Assembly: GCA_036003885.1 (NCBI GenBank)
Contig: DASYSA010000055.1
Location: 1 to 7,511 of the forward strand
Length of the DNA stretch: 7,511 nt
Reading direction: 5' to 3'
Origin: DASYSA01 sp036003885
Lineage (GTDB): Bacteria; Acidobacteriota; Blastocatellia; UBA7656
The translations under genes were made by a program, and so were the position numbers. Of this stretch, positions 1 through 6,551 are shown one piece after another (the first letter of the stretch is position 1; every line of letters starts with the position of its first letter). Below the pieces are notes generated by a model, which was given only the letters and a program-made list of their open reading frames with translations, ran no database searches and was not told the origin of the DNA.

Positions 1-525
1 GGCCAGGAATCCGGTGAGTCTGTACCGCTCCTTTATCAGGTTTGCAGTCGCCAGCAGGAGAACCGCATGCGCAAAGGTCGTCGGCATGATGTCTGCGTTG
101 CCGGTGAAGGTATTCTCCTCGAGACCTAACCCTGTCCACGCCAGCCTGGTTGCGAGAAACAAGCCCACCACGACGAAGCCCACTAGCCTCAGGTCCAACA
201 CTCGGCAGAGAACGAAGAGGGCGCCGCTCAGGAGCGTCATCCCGACCGCTGCGAGCAGAATCAGTGCAGTATCTTCTCCCAGGAGCGCTGAGAATCCCGC
301 GACGAGATAGGCAAAGACTCGGTGATGATAAAAGCGAACCGAGATACCGAAATCACCGGGGAGATAACTGCTGTCGAGGATGCGCCGCACGACCGGTAGC
401 AGCCCCGCGTGGTTTGAGAGACCCACGCTGATGCCGCCATTGAAGACGATTATCAGGGTGGCGATGGACAGAATACCGAGTGCAGTGAGAAGGCTGATTC
501 GGGCTTTCGACGCGTGACTGCTCAT
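1..525 (-). CDS. Partial polytopic membrane protein, GT-C/DUF6798-like (C-terminus off window)
   Basis: The complementary strand is open without a stop from an ATG at 525 to the window edge, giving 175 residues of a longer protein. Hydrophobic stretches lie at about residues 11-28, 70-82, 87-109, 114-126 and 149-163. Between the first two is an extramembrane segment with an NHxxxLPVVRRILDxxYLPGDF-like pattern (about 38-59). This layout (one helix, a conserved Asn-His and Leu-Pro-x-Asp-Phe loop, then many helices) resembles DUF6798 and related GT-C-fold membrane proteins, whose substrates are often unknown. That assignment is from memory of the family and is tentative. The gene is divergent from trxB. 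No clear Shine-Dalgarno sequence precedes the ATG, and I see no other in-frame start in the 24 nt upstream. It could instead be any multi-pass membrane protein of unknown function. Confidence 0.72.
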   Translation of the reverse strand, partial: MSSHASKARISLLTALGILSIATLIIVFNGGISVGLSNHAGLLPVVRRILDSSYLPGDFGISVRFYHHRVFAYLVAGFSALLGEDTALILLAAVGMTLLSGALFVLCRVLDLRLVGFVVVGLFLATRLAWTGLGLEENTFTGNADIMPTTFAHAVLLLATANLIKERYRLTGFLA

Positions 526-714
526 CTTCGACTGTGTGCCCTGAATGATAGGCCTCAAAGCGTAGTTAATTGCCTTGCCTCCCTGGCCGCTATATAATAC
601 CCAGTCACTTGAACAGCGGCCTTGTATATTCAGAATGACTTTTGCAATAGTGCCAGAGGCGCAAGGGATTTCATAGCAGCCAATCGTAATAGCTTGAGGA
701 TCGAGGAGGAATAA
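526..714. other. Divergent intergenic region between the membrane protein gene and trxB
   Basis: This 189-nt region separates a leftward and a rightward gene, so promoters for both must lie here or be absent. The rightward promoter is at 570-598. No convincing leftward -35/-10 pair was found by eye. At the right end, AGGAGGA (704-710) is a strong ribosome binding site 4 nt before the trxB ATG. Confidence 0.6.
570..598 (+). promoter_or_regulatory. Predicted sigma70-type promoter for the trxB cluster
   Basis: A perfect -10 box TATAAT (593-598) sits 17 nt downstream of a TTGCCT -35 box (570-575, 4 of 6 consensus bases). This predicts a start of transcription near 605 and a leader of about 110 nt before trxB. 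The spacing is ideal and the site lies in the divergent intergenic region. No operator-like palindrome or riboswitch was recognised in the leader. Confidence 0.6.
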
Positions 715-1659
715 ATGCCAGAGTCTGTTGAGATGTTAATCGTCGGGGCGGGGCCGGCGGGACTGACCGCGGGGTTGTATGGTTCAAGGTCCAACCTCAA
801 GACCATCATCATCGAAAAGGGTCTGCCCGGAGGCGAACTCCTCAACACCGAGGCCATCGAAGACTACACCGGCTTCGAGCACATTACGGGGGTCGAGCTT
901 GCGCAGTTGATGGAGAACCATGCGCGGAAGTTCGGAGTCGAGATCAGGACAGGAGAAGAAGTGAAGTCGGTCCGCAAGGTGGGCGACTACTTCGAAGTCA
1001 AAACCGATGAGCACGAGTATCAAGCTCTGACAGTAATCGCAACAGCGGGCGGCACGCCTTATAAGCTGGGAGTCCCCGGCGAAGAAGCGTTCGCAGGTCG
1101 AGGCGTCAGCTACTGCGCGGTGTGCGACGGCGCATTCTTCAACGGCCAGCTGATCACTGTGGTTGGAGGCGGGGATGCCGCCGTCGAGGAAGCTAACTAT
1201 CTGACGCGATTCGGCAGCAGGGTCTTCGTCATTCATCGTCGCGACGGATTTCGCGCGCAGAAAGTGCTTCAGGATCAGTTGTTCAAGAATCCGAAGGTCG
1301 AAGTCATCTGGGACACAGTTGTGGAAGAGATCAAGGGCGACAAAGAAGTTGGCCACATGGTCCTGCGCAACATGAAGACCGACCAGGTCACTGAGCATCC
1401 GACGGAGGGCGTCTTCATCTTTATTGGCTTCAAGCCGAACACCTATTTTCTGGACGATCATCCGGAGCATGACGTGAGCGGCCACCTGATCACCAACGAA
1501 CGCATGGAAACCAACATTCCCGGGCTATACGCAGCGGGGGACTTGAGGTCGCAATTGGTTCGCCAGATCACCAACGCGGTTGGGGATGCCACTGTGGCGG
1601 CCCTTGCGGCGGAGAAGTACATCACTCACTTTCATCACCTGAAGTCGGCCGGCGCCTGA
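715..1659 (+). CDS. trxB: Thioredoxin-disulfide reductase (FAD/NADPH)
   Basis: This cytoplasmic flavoenzyme uses NADPH to reduce oxidised thioredoxin, feeding ribonucleotide reductase, peroxiredoxins and protein disulfide repair. The 314 residues match the low-molecular-weight bacterial class. An N-terminal FAD-binding GAGPAG lies at 11-16. The redox-active CAVCDG is at 134-139 (Cys134, Cys137), inside the NADPH domain. GGGDAAVEEA (151-160) and HRRDGFRA (174-181) form the NADPH site. The two arginines in the latter are those expected to read the 2'-phosphate. The closing FAD motif AAGD (273-276) is followed by RQITNAVGDA. PGGE at 38-41 has Glu where Escherichia coli has Gln. The ATG has a strong AGGAGGA site 4 nt upstream. 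It is the first gene of a tightly packed rightward cluster; no thioredoxin gene is in view. Confidence 0.97.
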   Translation: MPESVEMLIVGAGPAGLTAGLYGSRSNLKTIIIEKGLPGGELLNTEAIEDYTGFEHITGVELAQLMENHARKFGVEIRTGEEVKSVRKVGDYFEVKTDEHEYQALTVIATAGGTPYKLGVPGEEAFAGRGVSYCAVCDGAFFNGQLITVVGGGDAAVEEANYLTRFGSRVFVIHRRDGFRAQKVLQDQLFKNPKVEVIWDTVVEEIKGDKEVGHMVLRNMKTDQVTEHPTEGVFIFIGFKPNTYFLDDHPEHDVSGHLITNERMETNIPGLYAAGDLRSQLVRQITNAVGDATVAALAAEKYITHFHHLKSAGA

Positions 1660-1676
1660 GCCGAGGACCAGAAAAA

Positions 1677-2219
1677 ATGGCGGTCGACACCACGACTCAC
1701 AAGGCCACGGAGAGAGTGGCAGCGGCCGGTTCTGGGGTTGGTTACCAGTTGCTGGCCTTTGTTGAAGTGTTGTTGCTCGGGGTGTGGCTTGGGGCGATGG
1801 GTTTCTTCAGCTTTGCCGTGCCACAGTCGGGATTCGCCGTATTGCCGTCGCGTGAACTGGTCGGGTTGCTGGTCACCAGCACGATCACGAAGGTCGAGAT
1901 CCTCGGGCTGGTGATTGGCGGACTGCTGACCGTTATTCAACTGGTCAGTTGGAGGGCGAGAGGCGGTGCGAGATCAGTTCGGCTGATACTGATCGGAATG
2001 ATGGTCGTCGCCGCGGCGCTGTCACACTTCTGGATCACGCCTGAGATGGTCAGGCTTCGGGAGGCGATGGGACCGGCGTTGGAACACGTCCCCCTTACCG
2101 ATCCCCTGAAAATACAGTTCAATCATCTGCATGGTTATTCCGTGGGATTGCTCATGGCTGCGATGCTCGGCGGAGTGCTGACTCTTTTCCTAACGGTGCG
2201 CTCGTGGCTCAGAGGGTAG
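1677..2219 (+). CDS. DUF4149/TMEM205-like four-helix membrane protein
   Basis: The 180-residue protein has four predicted membrane helices at about 22-45, 72-92, 100-121 and 152-175. It begins after a short polar N-terminus. The pattern VWLGAMGFFSFAVPQ (36-50) in helix 1 and FNHLHGYSV (148-156) entering helix 4 are typical of DUF4149 proteins, related to eukaryotic TMEM205. Their biochemical role is unknown. The ATG lies 17 nt after the trxB stop with a GAGGA box at 1663-1667, so translation from the trxB mRNA is likely. The gene's end overlaps the next gene by 16 nt. Family assignment is from motif recognition and topology; no function should be inferred from the trxB neighbour alone. Confidence 0.85.
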   Translation: MAVDTTTHKATERVAAAGSGVGYQLLAFVEVLLLGVWLGAMGFFSFAVPQSGFAVLPSRELVGLLVTSTITKVEILGLVIGGLLTVIQLVSWRARGGARSVRLILIGMMVVAAALSHFWITPEMVRLREAMGPALEHVPLTDPLKIQFNHLHGYSVGLLMAAMLGGVLTLFLTVRSWLRG

Positions 2220-2503
2220 AGGATGGCGCTGGCATCTGCCCGCTTTGCGGCGAGGAGATCAGACTCGACCTCTTCGACCGCCGAGTGCCCGCGAAATGGC
2301 GTGACGTGCTCGAGCATCGGGACAAGTGGTCCCTTGTTGCCCGCGAGTTCAGGTTGCGCGGATCTGTCGAGGAGGCTGCCAACGCCCTTTTTGTCTCTCC
2401 TGAAATCGCGAGACGACTGTTGGAGTTTCTCTGTATTGAGGTCTGCGGTTGCCGAACGGCGACGTGTGTATCCTGCCTTGACGATTATCGAAGCGACCTA
2501 TAA
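2204..2503 (+). CDS. Small cysteine-rich protein with HTH-like centre, unknown function
   Basis: This 99-residue protein starts at GTG and overlaps the DUF4149 gene by 16 nt, which suggests translational coupling. It carries a CPLC knuckle (Cys12, Cys15) near the N-terminus and five more cysteines near the C-terminus (77, 81, 83, 88, 91, as CxxxCxC and CxxC). This could make one or two zinc sites. Residues about 43-75 (including GSVEEAANALFVSP) read like a helix-turn-helix of the sigma-region-4 type. A zinc-binding regulator or adaptor is possible but inferred. I do not recognise the family. A competing ORF from ATG 2223 to 2546 has a better-looking Shine-Dalgarno sequence. Its product is rich in Ser, Arg and Pro, as expected for an out-of-frame shadow, and it would run into the permease gene. 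Confidence 0.65.
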   Translation: MAQRVEDGAGICPLCGEEIRLDLFDRRVPAKWRDVLEHRDKWSLVAREFRLRGSVEEAANALFVSPEIARRLLEFLCIEVCGCRTATCVSCLDDYRSDL

Positions 2504-2517
2504 TCTGCCCTCATCTC

Positions 2518-3954
2518 GTGGAAGAACGCGCGCAGCCATTGGTTGAAACCGAGACTCGCAGCAGGGGTCGAGATGAACTTCCCCGTAAGCTGGGGCTGTT
2601 GAGCGCCATCGCCGTTCTGGTCGGAACAACAATCGGCACTGGAATCTTTCGCTCACCCGCAGGCATAGCTCTGAAGGTACCCCAGGAAGGTTGGTTCCTG
2701 TTTACCTGGGTATTGGGGGGGTTCTTCACCCTTTGCGGTGCCCTCACCTACGTCGAACTTGCGGGCGCATTGCCGCGAACCGGGGGCGTGTATGTCTATC
2801 TGCGGGAGGGCTTCGGAAGACTCCCGGCTTTTCTGTTCGGGTGGACCAATCTCGTAATCCTTCGAGCCTCCTCGCTCGGCGCTATTTCGACGGTGTTTGC
2901 CGAATACCTGTTGCGACTCCTTCACAAAGAGGGCAACCCGATGGCGGTTCACCTGATAGCCGCCGCTGCGATTCTGCTGGTCGCAGTCTTCAATCTCGTC
3001 GGTGTGCAGCTGGGAGCAATGGTCCAGAACTTGACGACGGGGACGAAGTACATCGCGCTCATACTACTCGTGCTCGTCGCTTTCATCATTGGAGGACAAC
3101 ATGACTGGACTCCCCCGGCGGCGCCGGTCGCTGTAGGCAATACGACTTCATTGACGATGTTCGGGCTCGCGCTTGTGTCGATCTTGTGGGTGTACGATGG
3201 ATGGGCCGATCTCACGTATGTGAGCGGAGAGGTGAAGCGGCCCGAGCGGAACCTTCCGTTCGCCCTGACTATCGGAACGCTCGCGGTGATTCTGATCTAT
3301 CTACTCGCGAACGTGGCGTACCTTCATCTGCTGGATATCGGACAGATTGCCAACTCAAAGCTTGTGGCGGCGGATACGGCCAAGAGAGCGATCGGGGGCA
3401 TCGGTGAGACGCTTGTGTCGATTGCGGTCATGATCTCGGCGTTCGGAACTTTGAATGGCTCGATACTGACCGGGCCGCGCATCTTCTTCGCGATGGCGGA
3501 TGATGGACTGTTTTTCAGGAAGATCGCCGCGGTGCACCCGCGATTCCAGACTCCCCACGTTGCCATCCTGCTAACGGCAATACCGGCTATGGGGCTGGTG
3601 ATGCTGCAGAGATTCGAGCAGTTGGCTGATACCTTCGTCCTGGGAATCTGGCCATTTTACGCAATCGGGGTCGCAGCAGTGTATGCCCTGCGGCGCAAAC
3701 AAAGGGACCTTCCTCGTCCGTACAAGACGCTGGGCTATCCAGTTACCCCGGCACTTTTCATTCTGATAGTAATGTTTCTTTTGGGAAACGCGCTGCTGGA
3801 CGACGCAAGGTACTATCTGGCGTTGTTGAGCGGTGTCGTCTCGCCTCCGGCGGGCAGCGGCGCGCTTATGGTGTTTGGAATAATCCTGCTTGGAATACCC
3901 GTCTATCTGATCTGGAAGCGAACCACAACGAAAAGCGGCGGGCTACGCGAGTAA
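2518..3954 (+). CDS. APC-superfamily amino acid permease (LAT/SteT-like)
   Basis: This 478-residue inner-membrane secondary transporter probably moves amino acids, either by cation symport or by exchange. About 12 hydrophobic helices are visible. Helix 1 contains the hallmark substrate-binding break GTTIGTGIF (36-44). PRTGGVYVYL (86-95) follows helix 2. The conserved loop SGEVKRPERNLP (236-247) lies after helix 6, and GTLNGSILTGPRIFFAMADDG (310-330) follows in helix 8 and its loop. PYKTLGYP (401-408) is before the last helices. These features match the LAT-type branch (SteT-like Ser/Thr exchangers), but the substrate cannot be read from sequence. Translation starts at GTG 14 nt after the previous stop, with no obvious Shine-Dalgarno sequence; translational coupling is likely. 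A palindromic element begins one nucleotide after its stop codon. Confidence 0.95.
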   Translation: MEERAQPLVETETRSRGRDELPRKLGLLSAIAVLVGTTIGTGIFRSPAGIALKVPQEGWFLFTWVLGGFFTLCGALTYVELAGALPRTGGVYVYLREGFGRLPAFLFGWTNLVILRASSLGAISTVFAEYLLRLLHKEGNPMAVHLIAAAAILLVAVFNLVGVQLGAMVQNLTTGTKYIALILLVLVAFIIGGQHDWTPPAAPVAVGNTTSLTMFGLALVSILWVYDGWADLTYVSGEVKRPERNLPFALTIGTLAVILIYLLANVAYLHLLDIGQIANSKLVAADTAKRAIGGIGETLVSIAVMISAFGTLNGSILTGPRIFFAMADDGLFFRKIAAVHPRFQTPHVAILLTAIPAMGLVMLQRFEQLADTFVLGIWPFYAIGVAAVYALRRKQRDLPRPYKTLGYPVTPALFILIVMFLLGNALLDDARYYLALLSGVVSPPAGSGALMVFGIILLGIPVYLIWKRTTTKSGGLRE

Positions 3955-3955
3955 G

Positions 3956-4047
3956 CTGAAGGGGCGGCGCCACAAATTACACGAATTGCGCGAATCAACA
4001 CGAATCATTCGTGATCATTCGTGTGGTTCGTGGCGCCGCCTCTTCAG
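3956..4047. repeat. 92-nt palindromic MITE-like element with CGAAT repeats
   Basis: Two 18-nt arms at 3956-3973 and 4030-4047 are inverted copies with one mismatch (CTGAAGgGGCGGCGCCAC against CTGAAGaGGCGGCGCCAC). Between them, CGAAT occurs three times on the left half and its complement ATTCG several times on the right half, as ACACGAAT/ATTCGTGT. The whole element can fold into a long interrupted hairpin. It encodes nothing, has no transposase and has no T-run, so it is a poor rho-independent terminator. Similar ACACGAAT palindromes occur as dispersed intergenic repeats in many environmental bacteria (from memory). It begins one base after the permease stop. Confidence 0.8.
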
Positions 4048-4140
4048 GAGACTTTCGAACTCAAGTACACCGTTCAACCTCACCAGCATCTGCAGGGCGA
4101 CTCCTCTTCGTATGCTGCAGTTCCACGAGCTTCGGCTATA
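4048..4140. other. Short intergenic spacer upstream of mtgA
   Basis: After the palindromic element about 90 nt remain before the chosen mtgA start. The mtgA frame stays open through here back to a GTG at 4021 inside the palindrome. The extra 40 residues it would encode show no membrane or catalytic features, so I treat them as noncoding. Confidence 0.5.
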
Positions 4141-4142
4141 AT
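4137..4142 (+). promoter_or_regulatory. Possible -10 box overlapping the mtgA start
   Basis: A perfect TATAAT spans the first two bases of the ATG at 4141. If it is a -10 box, transcription would start near 4149-4150, exactly at the next in-frame ATG (4150), giving a leaderless mRNA. No good -35 box was found 16-18 nt upstream, and a chance match is quite possible. Confidence 0.25.
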
Positions 4143-4905
4143 GTCCGCTATGGTCCAGGCCGTAGGGGCGAGGAGAGCCGCAAAGAAGGCGACCCGAGGT
4201 CGGTGGCGCACGTGGTTTAAGGTGATCGTGGCAGTAGTCCTTTGCGCGATGCTCTTCTATCACGGCATCATTCTGTTTCGAGTCTTTCGGTTCAAGAGCA
4301 CCAACCCCCAGGTCACCGCCATTATGGAACAGAGGATGTCTGAAGCCACTGCCCGCGGCGAAGAGCCCAAGCGGCAGCAGTCCTGGGTCCCTTACGAACG
4401 CATCTCGTCAAATCTCGTGCGCGCCGTGTTGGCGGGTGAGGATTCCCGTTTCTTCGATCACTCAGGATTCGACTGGGAAGAGATGCGCAAGGCTCTCGAG
4501 AAGGACTGGGCTGAGGGCAAGTTCAGCAGAGGTGCGTCCACCATCACCCAGCAACTGGCCAAGAATCTATTTCTCTCCACGTCAAAGAACCCCGCGCGAA
4601 AACTTCACGAAGCTCTGATCACTTCAGAGATGGAGGTCATCCTGGGCAAGCGGCGGATATTGGAAATATATCTCAATGTGATCGAATGGGGCGACGGAAT
4701 CTACGGAGCCGAAGCTGCAGCGCGCCGCTATTTCAACATCTCGGCAGCCGCGCTCAGCGGCGAGCAGGCGTCCTTTCTCTCGGCCATTATTCCAAGCCCG
4801 AACGGCGCCTTCAACCCCGCCAAACATCGTGGTCGAGTCGAACGCCGCCGAAGCTTGATCCAGCGCTTGATGCGCCACGTCGTAGTTCCGAAAGATCTGG
4901 ATTAG
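4141..4905 (+). CDS. mtgA: Monofunctional biosynthetic peptidoglycan transglycosylase (GT51)
   Basis: This enzyme polymerises lipid II into glycan strands on the periplasmic face of the inner membrane. From ATG 4141 the protein has 254 residues, the normal size for MtgA. It has a basic cytoplasmic tail rich in Arg/Lys (10-24), a single membrane anchor (about 27-47) and a GT51 domain to the end. The family motifs appear in order: EDSRFFDHSG (100-109, catalytic Glu100), GASTITQQLAKN (131-142), RKLHE (153-157, second catalytic Glu157) and KRRILEIYLN (170-179). No transpeptidase domain follows. The start is uncertain: ATG 4150 is nearly equivalent, and an open frame extends back to GTG 4021. No Shine-Dalgarno sequence is seen before either ATG. 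It converges with the leftward RidA-family gene 32 nt away. Confidence 0.94.
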   Translation: MSAMVQAVGARRAAKKATRGRWRTWFKVIVAVVLCAMLFYHGIILFRVFRFKSTNPQVTAIMEQRMSEATARGEEPKRQQSWVPYERISSNLVRAVLAGEDSRFFDHSGFDWEEMRKALEKDWAEGKFSRGASTITQQLAKNLFLSTSKNPARKLHEALITSEMEVILGKRRILEIYLNVIEWGDGIYGAEAAARRYFNISAAALSGEQASFLSAIIPSPNGAFNPAKHRGRVERRRSLIQRLMRHVVVPKDLD

Positions 4906-4937
4906 TGAGAGATCTCTGCGCCTTTGTTCTCGATGCT

Positions 4938-5330
4938 TTAATCGTGGGTTATCACTGCGTCGGCTTCGATTTCGACCAGCATCTCAGGATCGATCAGACG
5001 GCTCACTTCTACCATGCTTGTCGCCGGACGAATTTTGCCGAAGAACTCGCCATGAGCCTTGCCGACCTTTTCCCATTCCCCTATGTTCACAACGTACATT
5101 CGAGTCCTTACGACATCCTTCAGGCTGGCTCCTGTTTTCAGCAAAGCAGATTCTATATTCTTCAGCGTTTGAATCGTCTGCGCATAGACATCTCCTGCTC
5201 CGACTAACTTCCCGGCTTCATCAGTTGCCGTGGTACCGGAGACGTGCACCGCGCTCCCTACGCGCACGGCCCGCGAGTAGCCGACAATCGGTTCCCAGGA
5301 TGTTCCACTCGATACGTTCTTTCTCTCCAT
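4938..5330 (-). CDS. RidA-family (YjgF/UK114) protein lacking the canonical active-site arginine
   Basis: This is a small, probably trimeric cytoplasmic protein of the Rid family. Archetypal members hydrolyse reactive enamines/imines from PLP enzymes such as threonine dehydratase. From ATG 5330 it has 130 residues, the usual size. YSRAVRVGSAVHVSGT (18-33) is a typical N-terminal Rid strand pair. RPATSMVEV (101-109) and LVEIEADAV (118-126) form the C-terminal signature with Glu120. The arginine of the classic PARS/PART motif, needed for deaminase activity, is Thr104 here. It therefore belongs with the Rid groups lacking that residue, and its reaction is uncertain. A GGAGAG site 4 nt upstream supports the 5330 start; the frame continues to an ATG at 5390 with no such site. 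It lies 107 nt downstream of the BtuF-like gene. Confidence 0.92.
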   Translation of the reverse strand: MERKNVSSGTSWEPIVGYSRAVRVGSAVHVSGTTATDEAGKLVGAGDVYAQTIQTLKNIESALLKTGASLKDVVRTRMYVVNIGEWEKVGKAHGEFFGKIRPATSMVEVSRLIDPEMLVEIEADAVITHD

Positions 5331-5334
5331 CGTG

Positions 5335-5340
5335 CTCTCC
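5335..5340 (-). promoter_or_regulatory. Ribosome binding site deciding the RidA-family start
   Basis: GGAGAG on the minus strand lies 4 nt before ATG 5330. No comparable site precedes the upstream in-frame ATG at 5390. The 20 extra residues from that ATG are also outside the normal Rid fold. Confidence 0.6.
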
Positions 5341-5437
5341 AGAGATCGCCGCGGGAAGTCCTCTGACGGAAACCCGTTCCGGCGTTTCATTGTTTAAGGA
5401 CCGAGGCAAGTCACGCCGACCGTTTGACCGGCGGCAG

Positions 5438-6385
5438 TCAGCGCGCTCTTGCGGGCTTCGTCGCACTGTAGCGAACCCACCCTCGATCCTCGTGCCGGGA
5501 GTCGAAGGTGTCGGGATGAAAGACCTCGGCCAGGATCTCGAGTGATTCGAATAACCTCGGGCCGGGACGGTTGAAGTACTGGTTGCCGTCAGCAACGATA
5601 ACACGCCCGGCCCTCACAGCCTTGAGATTCAGCCAGCCGGGCTTTGAAGCCAGTAGATGCATTTCCTCCATCGAGCGATCAATATCGAATCCGCACGGGG
5701 TAACGATGATGACGTCGGGGTCGCTCGACTCCAGCTCTTCCCACGTCATCCACGGGGAATGCTTGCCCGCCTCGCCGAAGAGGTTGATGCCTCCTGCCAT
5801 CTCGATAAGCTCCGGCATCCAATTGCCGCCAGCCATCAACGGATCGATCCACTCGATGCAGGCGACAGTCGGATGGATACCGATTGATCCAGCCGTGCGG
5901 GCGATTTCGGACATTCCGCCCTCCAGGCGAGAGACCAGCTCTTCAGCGCGATCCGAGGCGTCTAATGCCTTGCCCACTCGTTTGATATCGGCCCACACAT
6001 CCAGGAGAGCGTTAGGCTCGAGTGACACGATGGCCGGGTTGGAACCGGTCAGCTCGCAGACCGCTTGTTCGACATCCTTCAAACTCACCGCGCAGACTTC
6101 GCACTGCGATTGGGTAATGATGTGGGTTGGCTGCAGCGCATCGAGGAGAGTTGCATCGACGCGATAGACGCTGAGCGCATCCTGCAGGATCGACTTCACT
6201 CTCTGGTCGATTTCGTAGCTCGTCCCCTCGACGTTGAACTTCGGGCTTGTGCATACCGGAAGGAGTTTGACCGACGGCGGGTAGTCGCATTCGTGGGACC
6301 GGCCCACCAGATCTTTTTCGAACCCAAGGGCGCAGACGATTTCGGTAGCGCTGGCAATCAGCGAGACGATTCGATGTTGCGTCAT
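5438..6385 (-). CDS. BtuF-like corrinoid-binding (ABC periplasmic-binding fold) protein, no signal peptide
   Basis: The 315-residue protein has the two-lobed BtuF/FhuD-type fold that binds cobalamin or ferric chelates. It begins with MTQHRIVSLIASATEIVCAL, where RIVSL...TEIV is the first strand and helix of lobe 1. No cleavable signal or lipobox precedes it, so it appears cytoplasmic. HECDYPP (31-37), TQSQCEVCAVSLKDVE (91-106), IEWIDPLMAGGNW (177-189), HSPWMTWEEL (209-218), VTPCGFD (228-234) and DGNQYFNRPGPRL (266-278) form a highly conserved set. I associate this set with proteins annotated as cobalamin-binding. Cys95 and Cys98 form a CxxC. No permease or ATPase partner is in view. The minus-strand start has an AAGGGA box about 10 nt upstream. 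The last 20 or so residues are basic and variable. Confidence 0.9.
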   Translation of the reverse strand: MTQHRIVSLIASATEIVCALGFEKDLVGRSHECDYPPSVKLLPVCTSPKFNVEGTSYEIDQRVKSILQDALSVYRVDATLLDALQPTHIITQSQCEVCAVSLKDVEQAVCELTGSNPAIVSLEPNALLDVWADIKRVGKALDASDRAEELVSRLEGGMSEIARTAGSIGIHPTVACIEWIDPLMAGGNWMPELIEMAGGINLFGEAGKHSPWMTWEELESSDPDVIIVTPCGFDIDRSMEEMHLLASKPGWLNLKAVRAGRVIVADGNQYFNRPGPRLFESLEILAEVFHPDTFDSRHEDRGWVRYSATKPARAR

Positions 6386-6551
6386 TCGTCAATTTCCCTT
6401 CGCGTGATGGATGCTTGTTGACGACAAGGATAGCACGTCGGGTTTGAGCCTGACGAGACGGGGTCAGGCCCTCGATTTTGCGATTCCGATTGGAGTTGAG
6501 CGGAGGCAACAGACGAAATCGGAATCGCAAAATCGAGGGCCTGATCCCCCG
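6386..6551. other. Intergenic region upstream of the BtuF-like gene
   Basis: The 166 nt are mostly a palindromic element. The remaining 71 nt next to the gene hold a small inverted repeat (CTTGT at 6414-6418 and ACAAG at 6424-6428, 5-nt spacer) that could be an operator or chance. I found no B12-box-like sequence and no room for a full cobalamin riboswitch. No convincing promoter was found by eye. Confidence 0.45.

Noticed and set aside
784..1485. 233-codon minus-strand ORF opposite trxB
   Set aside because: It lies entirely antisense to trxB, whose FAD, CxxC and NADPH motifs are intact. The antisense product shows no recognisable domain.
2223..2546. 107-codon plus-strand ORF with a good Shine-Dalgarno-like sequence
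   Set aside because: Its product is rich in Ser, Arg and Pro with no motif, it runs into the permease gene, and the overlapping frame has paired cysteine knuckles.
3956..4047. CRISPR-like or direct-repeat array
   Set aside because: The repeated CGAAT units are too short, inverted about a centre, and have no unique spacers.
4021..4140. N-terminal extension of mtgA from GTG 4021
   Set aside because: The extension begins inside the palindromic repeat, and its product shows no membrane or catalytic feature. The protein from 4141 already has normal MtgA length.
4892..4917. Bidirectional terminator between mtgA and the RidA-like gene
   Set aside because: AGATCT repeats and the 10-nt palindrome AGAGATCTCT could pair, but the stem is short, not GC-rich and lacks a T-run on either side.
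5018..5545. 175-codon plus-strand ORF opposite the RidA-like gene
   Set aside because: It is antisense to a well-supported Rid-family gene and the 3' end of the BtuF-like gene, with low-complexity Ser/Arg composition.
6012..6530. 172-codon minus-strand ORF overlapping the BtuF-like gene
   Set aside because: It is Arg-rich, runs through the palindrome and is out of frame with the strongly conserved BtuF-like protein.
6386..6551. Cobalamin riboswitch upstream of the BtuF-like gene
   Set aside because: No B12-box-like sequence was seen, and only about 70 nt are free outside the palindrome, too short for the aptamer.
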